From positions 1 through 23,406 of the forward strand of contig CAZDQE010000035.1 in assembly GCA_964507395.1 (NCBI GenBank): a DNA stretch of 23,406 nucleotides, given 5' to 3'. A program made the translations under genes and the position numbers. Shown piece by piece: positions 6,268 to 13,393 of this stretch. The notes under the pieces are model-generated. The model saw only the letters and a program-made list of their open reading frames with translations, had not been told where the DNA came from and made no database searches. The stretch's first letter is position 1; each line of letters starts with the position of its first letter. This DNA comes from SIG575 sp964507395 (GTDB lineage: Bacteria > Bacillota > Clostridia > Oscillospirales > Acutalibacteraceae).

Positions 6268-7600
6268 TGTTTTTCTCCTTCACCAAAAAATTTATTAAAG
6301 TTTCTTTTGAATTTTCTATTTCATTTTTTAAAACTTTATCGAGTAATAATTCCAATGCGTTACCGATTTCTTTTCCCTTCCAGCCAAAAGAAATCAAATC
6401 ATTTCCGTTGACTTTCAAATCGGAGATTCTGAGACAGGCGTTTTCTTCTTCAATCTTTTCAAGTTCACTCAGATAGTTGTCGCAAAGCACAAGTCTGTCA
6501 CTCATTTCGGGAGTCTGAGCAAGAATATCTGCCCGTGAAACCTTGTCCAGCAAATATAAAAATTCAAAACCGAATTTTGATGCATGTTTTTTTGCGTTTT
6601 GCGGAGCATTATAAAGTCTGTCATCGTGATGAAAAATTAATTCTGTGACAGTAGAAACGGTTTTGTTGTCATACTTTAATCTTTTCAGAATTTCAAAGGC
6701 AATATCCGAGCTGACAGGGGCATGACCTTTGAAATGATCCCTGCCGTTTTCATCGGTAGTTTTCATTTGCGGCTTGGCGATATCATGGAGCAGCATTGCA
6801 AGTCTTACATATTTATTTTTTTCACTTGCCGCTATACTTTTAACAATGTGTTGCCAGACATCGTAAATGTGGTATGGACAGTTTTGTTTTACATCAACGG
6901 TCTTTCTGAGCTCAGGAATGATTTCAAAAATAACATCGGAAAAATCAAGAAGAATCTTCTCTGCATTGTCACCGAGAAGAAGCTTTTCAAGCTCAACCCT
7001 GATTCTTTCCGCCGCAATATTTTTAAGCAGATGTTTATTCTTTCTGATACTGTCAGCCGTTGTCTTTTCAATTTCAAAACCGAGAACAGAAGAAAATCTG
7101 ACGGCACGCATGATTCTCAGCGCGTCTTCCTGAAATCTTTTATCGGGGTCGCCCACACATCGGATGACTTTATTTTTAATATCTTCCGTTCCGCCAAAAA
7201 GATCAACAATACCGTCTTTTTCATTATACGCTATAGCATTGACAGTAAAATCACGGCGGGACAAATCGTTTTCAATGTTGCGGGTAAAATTCACGCTGTC
7301 AGGACGGCGGTTGTCAGTGTAAGTACCGTCAATGCGGAAGGTTGTAATTTCAAGAGGCTGACCTTCAATCAGAACGGTGACGGTACCGTGTTTCAGACCG
7401 GTAGGAATGGTTCTGAAATCCTTAAAAACCTCAAGCGTTTCTTCAGGCAAAGCAGAGGTTGTCATGTCCCAGTCGTTTGCAGTTTTTCCCATAATGCTGT
7501 CACGGACACATCCGCCAACAACGAAAGCGTCAAACCCTTTTTCGTTTAAGGTTTTCGTTGCAATACGTGCATGTTCGGGGATCTGAATTTTCGGGAACAT
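6257..7600 (-). CDS. cca: CCA tRNA nucleotidyltransferase
   Basis: A 447-residue class II tRNA nucleotidyltransferase, which adds or repairs the 3' CCA end of tRNAs in the cytoplasm. The head has VVGGCVRD (27-34) and the metal-binding DWD (43-45). RRDFTVNA (115-122) and RFQEDALRIMRAVRF (155-169) are the conserved neck motifs. A C-terminal HD domain is present (LHDIAKP, H272-D273), as in many Firmicutes enzymes. The length is normal. The ATG has an AGGAAGGA site seven bases upstream and a promoter at 7625-7653 that overlaps the divergent promoter of the ArsC-like gene. The arabinofuranosidase gene follows with an 11-base overlap, an unusual operon partner. The tRNA in this window encodes its own CCA, so repair may be a major role here. 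Confidence 0.95.
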   Translation of the reverse strand: MFPKIQIPEHARIATKTLNEKGFDAFVVGGCVRDSIMGKTANDWDMTTSALPEETLEVFKDFRTIPTGLKHGTVTVLIEGQPLEITTFRIDGTYTDNRRPDSVNFTRNIENDLSRRDFTVNAIAYNEKDGIVDLFGGTEDIKNKVIRCVGDPDKRFQEDALRIMRAVRFSSVLGFEIEKTTADSIRKNKHLLKNIAAERIRVELEKLLLGDNAEKILLDFSDVIFEIIPELRKTVDVKQNCPYHIYDVWQHIVKSIAASEKNKYVRLAMLLHDIAKPQMKTTDENGRDHFKGHAPVSSDIAFEILKRLKYDNKTVSTVTELIFHHDDRLYNAPQNAKKHASKFGFEFLYLLDKVSRADILAQTPEMSDRLVLCDNYLSELEKIEEENACLRISDLKVNGNDLISFGWKGKEIGNALELLLDKVLKNEIENSKETLINFLVKEKNNEV

Positions 7601-7618
7601 AAAAATCCTTCCTTTCTC

Positions 7619-7647
7619 TTTACAATTTTACCACGTGATAGTATAAT
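7619..7647 (+). promoter_or_regulatory. Promoter of the ArsC-like gene
   Basis: TTTACA (7619-7624), a 17-base spacer and TATAAT (7642-7647), about 35 bases before the start codon. It occupies almost the same DNA as the minus-strand cca promoter. Confidence 0.65.
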
Positions 7648-7653
7648 TATCAA
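7625..7653 (-). promoter_or_regulatory. Promoter of cca
   Basis: On the minus strand TTGATA (7653-7648), a 17-base spacer and TAAAAT (7630-7625), about 25 bases before the cca start codon. The overlap with the plus-strand promoter means both cannot be occupied at once. Confidence 0.65.
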
Positions 7654-7681
7654 GGGAAAATTTTTTAGCGAGGTAAAACAG

Positions 7682-8026
7682 ATGAATATACAGATCTACG
7701 GAAAGCCGAAATGCTTTGATACAAAAAAAGCAGAAAGATATTTTAAAGAACGCAGAATCAAAGTGCAGATGATTGATATTTCAAAATATCCCATGAGTCA
7801 GGGTGAATTCAGAAACATTAAAACCGCACTTAAAATGAGCCTTGATGAAATGATTGACGAAAAATCAAAGCTTTATGAAAGCCTTTTCATTAAATATTTG
7901 GCTAACGAAAACGACAAAGAAGAAAAAATTTTTGAAAATCAGGCAATTTTTAAAACTCCCATTGTGAGAAACGGAAAACAGGCAACGATAGGCTATCAGC
8001 CTGATGTGTGGAAAAACTGGGAATAA
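7682..8026 (+). CDS. ArsC/Spx-family thioredoxin-fold protein
   Basis: A 114-residue protein of the ArsC/Spx/YffB family. It has the beta-alpha start IQIYGKPKCFDTKKAERYF with a single active-site Cys (C11) followed by a basic residue, as in YffB and clostridial ArsC-like proteins, and not the CxxC of Spx. The conserved TPIVRNGK segment (92-99) holds the cis-Pro of the thioredoxin fold. Family members reduce arsenate, act on thiols or bind RNA polymerase; the activity here cannot be decided, and a true arsenate reductase is not proven. The start at 7682 has GAGG nine bases upstream; the frame is open further up to 7571 but that part overlaps cca and the promoter region. It is transcribed divergently from cca and no terminator was seen before the tRNA gene. 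Confidence 0.85.
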   Translation: MNIQIYGKPKCFDTKKAERYFKERRIKVQMIDISKYPMSQGEFRNIKTALKMSLDEMIDEKSKLYESLFIKYLANENDKEEKIFENQAIFKTPIVRNGKQATIGYQPDVWKNWE

Positions 8027-8074
8027 AATCAGAGCATTTATATGAATATTTAGTTTATTTTATCGCTATATAAG

Positions 8075-8103
8075 TTGTAAAAGTTTTTATTTTATGATAA
8101 AAT
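8075..8103 (+). promoter_or_regulatory. Promoter of the tRNA-Arg gene
   Basis: TTGTAA (8075-8080), a 17-base spacer and TAAAAT (8098-8103) with TG at the extended -10 position. The predicted start is about nine bases before the mature tRNA 5' end. Confidence 0.6.
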
Positions 8104-8118
8104 AAGCGTAAAATATTT

Positions 8119-8195
8119 CCGCCCGTAGCACAGCAGGATAGTGCAGCAGATTCCGATTCTGAAGGTCGGGGGTTCGAATCCTCTCGGGCGGGCCA
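8119..8195 (+). tRNA. tRNA-Arg (anticodon CCG)
   Basis: A 77-nt cloverleaf with encoded CCA. The acceptor stem CCGCCCG/CGGGCGG is perfect and the D stem is GCAC/GTGC with GGA in the loop, where A20 is an arginine identity base. The anticodon loop TTCCGAT gives anticodon CCG, which reads codon CGG. The variable loop is AGGTC and the T arm has the TTCGAAT loop. The anticodon stem has four good pairs and a G-A mismatch at 27-43. The discriminator base is G. This is presumably the gene for a rare codon in this AT-rich genome. Its 3' acceptor strand is repeated in inverted form 40 bases downstream. Confidence 0.93.
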
Positions 8196-8248
8196 AAACG
8201 AAAATCCTGTCGATTCTTGTCGGCAGGATTTTTGTTTGGCCCGCCCGA
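8184..8248. repeat. 65-bp interrupted palindrome reaching into the tRNA 3' end
   Basis: Bases 8184-8197 (the tRNA 3' acceptor strand, discriminator, CCA and AA) are an exact 14-base inverted repeat of 8235-8248. The terminator stem 8201-8213/8220-8232 is nested inside. In a read-through transcript the whole could fold into one hairpin of about 27 bp that takes the tRNA's 3' acceptor strand away from its 5' partner. Confidence 0.85.
8201..8234 (+). terminator. Intrinsic terminator of the tRNA-Arg gene
   Basis: A 13-bp stem (8201-8213 with 8220-8232, one G-U pair) with a 6-base loop and a run of five T at 8229-8233, starting five bases after the encoded CCA. Confidence 0.85.
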
Positions 8249-8277
8249 TTGTAAATTTAATTCCAATGTGATATAAT
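8249..8277 (+). promoter_or_regulatory. Promoter of the XRE regulator gene
   Basis: TTGTAA (8249-8254), a 17-base spacer and a perfect TATAAT (8272-8277) with TG at the extended -10 position. It gives a leader of about 120 nt before the start codon at 8406. The -35 element abuts the tRNA-trailer palindrome. Confidence 0.65.
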
Positions 8278-8317
8278 AATCTCAACAAATAAGAATTTGA
8301 CGGTCACTTTTAACTCT

Positions 8318-8352
8318 ACCATTGGTTTACTTCTCCTCACTAAACCAATGGT
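8318..8352 (+). promoter_or_regulatory. Perfect 12-bp hairpin in the XRE gene leader
   Basis: A perfect inverted repeat (8318-8329 with 8341-8352) around an 11-base loop. There is no T tract, so it is not a terminator. It could be an operator for the regulator encoded next door or an RNA element; the loop (CTTCTCCTC) can pair over about six bases with the AGGAGG ribosome binding site at 8394-8399. Confidence 0.5.
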
Positions 8353-8405
8353 GTCTGTGCTTTGCGAGTAACAGCGGTTATACTGTATGCGAAAGGAGGT
8401 ACCAT

Positions 8406-9029
8406 ATGAATCAGATTAAGATAGGAAAATTTATTGCCGAGTGTAGAAAAAAAGAAAAATTAACACAAATGCAGTTGGCAAACAAACTCGGCATCACCGA
8501 CAAAGCTGTATCTAAGTGGGAAAGAGGCATAGCCATGCCTGATTCAGCGATTATGCTTGAGTTGTGCGATATCTTGAACATCAGTGTAAACGAATTATTA
8601 AGCGGGGAGAAATTCAGTATGGAAAACAGCAATCAGAAAAACGAACAGCTTTTGCTTGATATGTCAAAGGAATTAGAGCAAAAAAATAAAACAGTTTGGA
8701 CTTCAATGTGGGTAATTATGGGTGTAAGTATTACAGCCCTCTTCGCAGGTATATTAATTGCCGCATTTTTGATACCCGAGGGTGTATGGCAACTTATCAC
8801 AATTCTCGGAATTTGTATTGTGTTTTTGATTCCTTGTTTTTATGCATTGAAGCTTGAAGTAAGTGTGGGAGTTTACAAATGTAAAAATTGCGGTCACGAA
8901 ATTGTGCCTGCTTATTCAGAGGCACTTTGGGCAATGCACAGAGGAACAACTCGTTACTTAAAGTGTCCTAAGTGCAACAAACGCACTTGGTGCAAAAAAG
9001 TATTGAAAAAAATAAAACATCAGATTTGA
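8406..9029 (+). CDS. XRE-family regulator with membrane helices and zinc ribbon
   Basis: A 207-residue protein. Residues about 5-63 form a Cro/CI-type helix-turn-helix (QMQLANKLGITDKAVSKWER), the common clostridial variant, followed by a linker (about 64-95). Two hydrophobic helices follow (about 98-123 and 128-148), then a C-terminal zinc ribbon with C159/C162 and C187/C190 plus C196. The layout suggests a membrane-tethered DNA-binding protein with a cytoplasmic metal-binding tail. The ATG at 8406 has a near-perfect AAAGGAGG six bases upstream; the frame is open from 8322 but that part covers the leader hairpin. The target is unknown; autoregulation through the leader palindrome is possible. 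The TspO gene follows after 107 bases with no clear terminator, so the two may be co-transcribed. Confidence 0.88.
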   Translation: MNQIKIGKFIAECRKKEKLTQMQLANKLGITDKAVSKWERGIAMPDSAIMLELCDILNISVNELLSGEKFSMENSNQKNEQLLLDMSKELEQKNKTVWTSMWVIMGVSITALFAGILIAAFLIPEGVWQLITILGICIVFLIPCFYALKLEVSVGVYKCKNCGHEIVPAYSEALWAMHRGTTRYLKCPKCNKRTWCKKVLKKIKHQI

Positions 9030-9106
9030 TAACGATAAATTCAAATCTATCAAATTGTTCCCAATTCCGTCGCAAAGCAAAACTTTCCTGCATAATAAAA
9101 AATTTT

Positions 9107-9128
9107 CCTCGTATATTATTATACGAGG
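9107..9128 (+). promoter_or_regulatory. Palindrome that covers the tspO ribosome binding site
   Basis: A perfect 9-bp inverted repeat (9107-9115 with 9120-9128) around TTAT. Its 3' arm ends in CGAGG, the ribosome binding site of the TspO-family gene at 9137. As RNA it would hide the site; as DNA it could be an operator. Confidence 0.55.
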
Positions 9129-9136
9129 TGATTTTT

Positions 9137-9607
9137 ATGACGATTAAACTTAAACCTTTACTTATTAATATTTTTATCCCACTTGTTGTCGGCGGTCTTT
9201 CCGCTCTTCTGACAATGGACAGCATGGAAGCTTTTTCAGCTTTGAATCAGCCGCCGTTATCCCCACCCGGATGGCTTTTCCCTGTTGTATGGACAATTCT
9301 TTATTTGCTTATGGGAATTGCAGCATATCTTGTTTACACTTCGGGTAAACCCAAAAAGCAAATTAACACCGCATTGTTTGTTTACGGAATTCAGCTTTTC
9401 TTCAACTTTCTTTGGTCGATCATCTTTTTTGATAAAGGTGATTACCTCTTCGCCTTTATATGGCTTGTTATTCTGTGGGCTTTAATTCTTGCAAATATAA
9501 TTCTATTTTACCGAATCTCAAAACCTGCAGGAATTCTCCTCATTCCATATCTTTTATGGGTAACCTTTGCAGGATATCTGAACTTTGCAATTTATCTGCT
9601 TAACTAA
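9137..9607 (+). CDS. TspO/MBR family membrane protein
   Basis: A 156-residue TspO/MBR (translocator protein, peripheral-type benzodiazepine receptor-like) protein with five predicted transmembrane helices. Diagnostic pieces are PPLSPPGWLFPVVWTILYLLMG in helix 1-2 (written in part here: PPGWLFPVVW), the LFFNFLWSIIFF helix and the aromatic-rich final helices. The length fits the bacterial family (about 155-160). Bacterial TspO proteins bind tetrapyrroles such as protoporphyrin IX and have been linked to porphyrin handling and oxidative stress; the role in an anaerobe is unclear. The ATG at 9137 has GAGGTG upstream, buried in a palindrome. The frame is open upstream to 8972 inside the regulator gene, but no ribosome binding site supports an earlier start. 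Confidence 0.92.
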   Translation: MTIKLKPLLINIFIPLVVGGLSALLTMDSMEAFSALNQPPLSPPGWLFPVVWTILYLLMGIAAYLVYTSGKPKKQINTALFVYGIQLFFNFLWSIIFFDKGDYLFAFIWLVILWALILANIILFYRISKPAGILLIPYLLWVTFAGYLNFAIYLLN

Positions 9608-9612
9608 AAATT

Positions 9613-9645
9613 AACCTCTCTGAAAAATCAGAGAGGTTTCATTTT
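9613..9645. terminator. Bidirectional terminator between tspO-like gene and rhaB
   Basis: A perfect 10-bp stem (9613-9622 with 9629-9638) with loop AAAAAT; T-rich on the plus strand after the stem and A/T-rich on the other side. It separates two convergent genes only 40 bases apart. Confidence 0.8.
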
Positions 9646-9647
9646 GT

Positions 9648-11111
9648 TTACTTTGTTGCTTTCTTGTATTTTTCAAAATTCTCTGACCATACATCAGCAG
9701 ACTGAGGAGTATAAGTCACAACATTTTCGCTTGAAGCAATAATTTCTCTTGCCTCTTTAATATCCTTTATTTCACCATGGGAAATAAGCTGTACTGCAAG
9801 GTTACCGAGAACTGTTGCCTCAATAGGTCCTGCCTTTACTTCGCAACCGCAGGAGTTAGCGGTCAATTGACAAAGGAGCGTGTCTTTTGTTCCTCCGCCG
9901 ATAACATGGATTACGGGATAATCTTTGCCTGTACATTCCTTGATTTTTTCAAAGGTTTCTCTGTACTTCATGGCAAGGCTCTCGTAAATACAACGCATGA
10001 TTTCGCCTACAGTTTCGGGAACATACTGATTTGTTTTTCTGCAATATTCACGCACTCTCTCGGGAAGATTTCCGTGAGGTACAAACTCAGGTGCGTCAGG
10101 GTCAATGAAGCATTTGAAAGGCTCTGCTTCAAGTGCCAGCTTTTCAAGGTCAGCGTAAGAATAATTTTCTCCCTCTCTCGCCCACTGACGGCGGCTTTCC
10201 TGAATAAGCCACAGACCGATAATATTTTTAAGGAAGCCTGTTGCAAAATCATAACCGCCTTCGTTTGTGACGTTGATTTCGTATGTTGTATCGTTAACAA
10301 CGGGTTTTTCAAGCTCTGTTCCGAAAAGTGACCATGTACCGCTGCTGATGAATGCAAATTCACCCTCAGGGCAAGGCACTGCACTGATTGCTGACTGTGT
10401 ATCGTGTTCACAAACTGCAATTACCGGAACGCTTTCAACTCCACATTCTTCACATATTTCGGGACTGAGGAAACCTACCTTTGTACCGCTTTTTACAATA
10501 GGTGCAAAAATATCTTTTCTGATTCCCAATTTGTCAAGAAGCTCGCCTGACCAGGAATTTGTTTGTAAATCAATCATCTGAGATGTTGTTGCAATAGAAT
10601 ATTCCGTATTTTTTTCGCCTGTGAGCATATATGCAAAAAGGTCAGGCATAAAAAGCATTTTGTCTGTTCTTTGGAGCATGTGAGGACGCTCTTTTTTAAG
10701 TGAAAGAAGCTGGAAAATTGTGTTGAGCTCCATAAACTGAATACCTGTAATGTTATACATTTCTCTTTTAGAAATATACTTTTCGGCCTCTTCAATCATA
10801 CCAACAGTTCTTGTATCGCGGTAATGAATGGGGTTTTCAAGAAGACATCCGAATTCGTCAAGCAAGCCGAAATCAACACCCCATGTGTCAATACCGATAC
10901 TGTCAAAGCCGCCTGCCTGTTTTGCCTTTATGATACCCTGTTTGATTTCGTGGAAAAGTCTGAGAACATCCCAGTAAGTAGTTCCGTTCACACTTACGGG
11001 ATCATTTGAAAAGCGGTGAACCTCTTCCAGCTCAATTTTTCCGTTTTCATATTTACCTATGATTGCTCTGCCGCTTGATGCGCCGAAGTCAAAAGCAAGA
11101 ACTCTTTTCAA
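9648..11111 (-). CDS. rhaB: Rhamnulokinase-type FGGY sugar kinase
   Basis: A 487-residue FGGY-family carbohydrate kinase of the RhaB group, which phosphorylates L-rhamnulose (or the related L-fuculose) at O1 with ATP in the cytoplasm. Visible are the ATPase-fold phosphate-1 segment LAFDFGASSGRAIIG (5-19), the IGIDTWGVDFGLLDEFG segment (about 72-88) containing the catalytic-base Asp region, and the adenosine-binding VIHVIGGGTKDTLLCQLTAN segment. The start is TTG at 11111-11109 with AGAGGTG seven bases upstream. The gene follows fucU by 17 bases, so the pair forms one transcript. No isomerase or aldolase is in the window. The fucU partner raises the possibility that L-fuculose is the natural substrate; sequence similarity alone points to rhamnulose. 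Confidence 0.88.
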   Translation of the reverse strand: MKRVLAFDFGASSGRAIIGKYENGKIELEEVHRFSNDPVSVNGTTYWDVLRLFHEIKQGIIKAKQAGGFDSIGIDTWGVDFGLLDEFGCLLENPIHYRDTRTVGMIEEAEKYISKREMYNITGIQFMELNTIFQLLSLKKERPHMLQRTDKMLFMPDLFAYMLTGEKNTEYSIATTSQMIDLQTNSWSGELLDKLGIRKDIFAPIVKSGTKVGFLSPEICEECGVESVPVIAVCEHDTQSAISAVPCPEGEFAFISSGTWSLFGTELEKPVVNDTTYEINVTNEGGYDFATGFLKNIIGLWLIQESRRQWAREGENYSYADLEKLALEAEPFKCFIDPDAPEFVPHGNLPERVREYCRKTNQYVPETVGEIMRCIYESLAMKYRETFEKIKECTGKDYPVIHVIGGGTKDTLLCQLTANSCGCEVKAGPIEATVLGNLAVQLISHGEIKDIKEAREIIASSENVVTYTPQSADVWSENFEKYKKATK

Positions 11112-11128
11112 AATACGTCACCTCTGAA

Positions 11129-11554
11129 TTATTCGATTACTACGCCTTTTTTGATAATGATATTTGCATAAATTGCAGTTTCACCTGTTGAAACAATAGC
11201 ATAAGCTTTCTTTGCTCTGTCATAGAAAGCAAAACGCTCAACAAGCTCAAATTCTTTTTCGCCTTCGTTTTTCTCAACAATATCCTTGTACTCTGCCCAG
11301 ATTGGAGGTCTGTTTTCGCTGTCACCGTTATCCATAAGTGAGACGGGAGCATCAACGTAAGTGTCAAGAGGGAAAAGCTTTAAAATCGCATCAAGAACAT
11401 CGGGCACTGAGTGTCCGTCAAGGCGCACAAGTCTTTGTGCACAAGCTGCTGCGGGGAAATTTCCGTCACCGATTACAAGCTCGTCACCGTGTCCCATTTC
11501 CATGAGAATCTTAAGAAGTTCAGGTGTTAAAATTGAAGGAATGTTTTTAAGCAT
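11129..11554 (-). CDS. fucU: L-fucose mutarotase, RbsD/FucU family
   Basis: A 141-residue protein matching E. coli FucU in length and layout: MLKNIPSILTPELLK, EMGHGDELVIGDGNFPA with the conserved catalytic-type His22, RFAFYDRAKKAYAIVSTGE, and the C-terminal YANIIIKKGVV, in which the Tyr-x-Asn motif separates FucU from many RbsD proteins. FucU interconverts the alpha and beta anomers of L-fucose and speeds use by the isomerase; family members form ring-shaped oligomers in the cytoplasm. The start has AAAGGAT nine bases upstream. The gene lies 31 bases after the ABC exporter gene and 17 before rhaB, consistent with a deoxyhexose pathway. Confidence 0.88.
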   Translation of the reverse strand: MLKNIPSILTPELLKILMEMGHGDELVIGDGNFPAAACAQRLVRLDGHSVPDVLDAILKLFPLDTYVDAPVSLMDNGDSENRPPIWAEYKDIVEKNEGEKEFELVERFAFYDRAKKAYAIVSTGETAIYANIIIKKGVVIE

Positions 11555-11585
11555 AATTAAAATCCTTTCTTTATTTGAAGTTTTT

Positions 11586-13352
11586 TTATTTTACTTTTTC
11601 ACCGTACATGCTGTACATGTTACTGTAAATTCCGCCTTTTTTTATAAGTTCATCATGTGAACCCTGTTCAGCAATACCGTCCTCTGTAAGAACGATAATT
11701 TCATCTGCATTTTTTATTGTTGTAAGTCTGTGGGCAATTGTAAGTGTCGTTCTGCCCTTTGCAAGCCTTTCAAGTGATTCCTGAACAAGCTTTTCACTTT
11801 CGTTATCAAGAGCTGATGTTGCTTCGTCGAGGAGAAGGATGGGAGGATTTTTAAGGAAAACTCTGGCGATGGAAATTCTCTGCTTCTGTCCGCCTGAAAG
11901 TTTAACTCCTCTCTCACCGATATATGTGTCAAAACCGTTTGGAAGTGCTGAAATAAAATCGTAAGCACCTGCCTGTTTTGTGGCTTCAATAACTTCTTCT
12001 TGAGTTGCATCTGATTTGCCGTAGAGCAGATTATCACGGATCGTTCCGCTGAACAAATAAACATCCTGTGCCACAACACCGATATTTTTACGCAGCGAAC
12101 GGAGAGTGATATCCTTGATATTTCTGCCGTCTACTAAAATTTCTCCGCTTTCAGCCTCATAGAAACGGGGAATAAGGTTACAGAGCGTTGTTTTACCGCC
12201 GCCGCTGGGACCTACAAGAGCAAGGTTTCCGCCTTTTTTAAGATGTAGATTCAGGTTATGGAGAATCTGTTTTTCGCCTTTTACATAGCTGAAAGATACA
12301 TTTTTAAACTCAATTTCGCCTTCGACATTTTCAATATCAACTGCATTATCACTGTCAACGATTTCCGGAACTTCGTCCATAATTTCAGTAAATCTTTCAA
12401 CACCTGTAACACCTCGGCTGAACTGCTCACTGAAATCTACAATGCTTCTTACAGAATTGAGAAGCGTTGAAACGAGAAGCAAGCTTGCTGCAAAATCTCC
12501 CGCTTCAATTTTTCCTTCTTTCATCAGCCATGCACCCATTGCAATAACAGCAATATACATTGTGCCGTTAATAAGTCCTACCGTTGCATGGAAAGAGGAC
12601 ATATATTTGTATCCTCTGATTTTAACCTTTATGTACTCGTCACAACCTGCAAGAAACTTTTTCTTCTCTGTTTCTTCATTTGTAAATGAACGTACAACCT
12701 TTACACCTAAAAGACTGTCCTCAAGACGGGCATTGATTTCACCTATCTGATGTCTGTTTTCCTTGAATGTATCACGCATTTTTGTTCTTGTCTTTTTTGT
12801 AAGCAGAACCATAAAGGGGAAGAGGACAAAAACTGCTACTGCAAAGCGGATATCCATTGTTGCAAAAATGAAAAAGCTTGCAAGGAATTTGACAACTGTC
12901 ATCAGAATCATTTCAGGAAAATGATGTGACCACTCTGCAACATCAAAAAGGTCTGATGTCATTCGCGACATAAGCTGTCCTACTTTTGTGTTGTCAAAAT
13001 ATGAGAAAGAAAGCTTCTGCAAATGGTCGAACATATCTTCTCTCATGGCATTTTCAATTTTCGTGCCCATTTTGTGACCAAAATAAGACTGACAATAGCT
13101 TGCAACACTTTCAATTGCCTTTATTCCCACATAAGCAAGACATATCGTAAATAAAAAATCATATGTAAGGGACATGCCCTCATTTGTAATTTTTTTCACG
13201 ATCAACGGCAGAATTATTTCACTCGTTGCTGCAACAATTGCACAGAGAAGAACACAAAGCTCTGTACTGAGATGTTTTTTCAGATAAGGAAAGAATCTTT
13301 TAATAAGAGAAAAATTCTGTATAAACGTTCTTTCGTTATTTTCTTTTTTCAT
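11586..13352 (-). CDS. ABC exporter, fused permease and ATPase (MsbA/multidrug type)
   Basis: A 588-residue half-transporter. The N-terminal six-helix domain (about 20-320) is of the type IV exporter kind. The ATPase domain has Walker A GPSGGGKTT (381-389), the Q loop in VVAQDVYLFSG, signature LSGGQ (485-489), Walker B ILLLDE (505-510, catalytic E510) and H-loop H541. It should work as a homodimer in the cytoplasmic membrane, exporting lipids, drugs or peptides; the substrate is not inferable. The ATG has AGGAGG ten bases upstream, with a GGGATATCCC palindrome between them. It lies 41 bases after argH and 31 before fucU with no terminator seen, so it may be read from the arg promoter. No clear functional link to either neighbour is visible. 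Confidence 0.92.
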   Translation of the reverse strand: MKKENNERTFIQNFSLIKRFFPYLKKHLSTELCVLLCAIVAATSEIILPLIVKKITNEGMSLTYDFLFTICLAYVGIKAIESVASYCQSYFGHKMGTKIENAMREDMFDHLQKLSFSYFDNTKVGQLMSRMTSDLFDVAEWSHHFPEMILMTVVKFLASFFIFATMDIRFAVAVFVLFPFMVLLTKKTRTKMRDTFKENRHQIGEINARLEDSLLGVKVVRSFTNEETEKKKFLAGCDEYIKVKIRGYKYMSSFHATVGLINGTMYIAVIAMGAWLMKEGKIEAGDFAASLLLVSTLLNSVRSIVDFSEQFSRGVTGVERFTEIMDEVPEIVDSDNAVDIENVEGEIEFKNVSFSYVKGEKQILHNLNLHLKKGGNLALVGPSGGGKTTLCNLIPRFYEAESGEILVDGRNIKDITLRSLRKNIGVVAQDVYLFSGTIRDNLLYGKSDATQEEVIEATKQAGAYDFISALPNGFDTYIGERGVKLSGGQKQRISIARVFLKNPPILLLDEATSALDNESEKLVQESLERLAKGRTTLTIAHRLTTIKNADEIIVLTEDGIAEQGSHDELIKKGGIYSNMYSMYGEKVK

Positions 13353-13393
13353 CGGGATATCCCCTCCTTTGCAAAAATTTATAAAAGATGTTT

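Noticed and set aside
6722..7549. A 275-codon open frame on the plus strand opposite cca
   Set aside because: It lies entirely inside cca, which has clear motifs on the minus strand. The plus-strand product has no recognisable domain and no ribosome binding site.
7629..7640. CACGTG core in the cca/ArsC-like promoter region as a parS site
   Set aside because: The flanks (ACCACGTGAT) do not match TTTCACGTGAAA; only the central six bases agree.
8235..8260. A second, degraded tRNA on the minus strand ending at 8237
   Set aside because: Only the 14-base 3'-end copy is present; no T arm, anticodon arm or 5' acceptor strand can be found in the adjacent bases.
8055..8288. A 77-codon minus-strand frame across the tRNA
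   Set aside because: It reads through the antisense of tRNA-Arg and its terminator, a common false gene call.
9777..10331. Long plus-strand frames opposite rhaB (also 10267-10581)
   Set aside because: They mirror the codon pattern of the kinase gene and show no family features.
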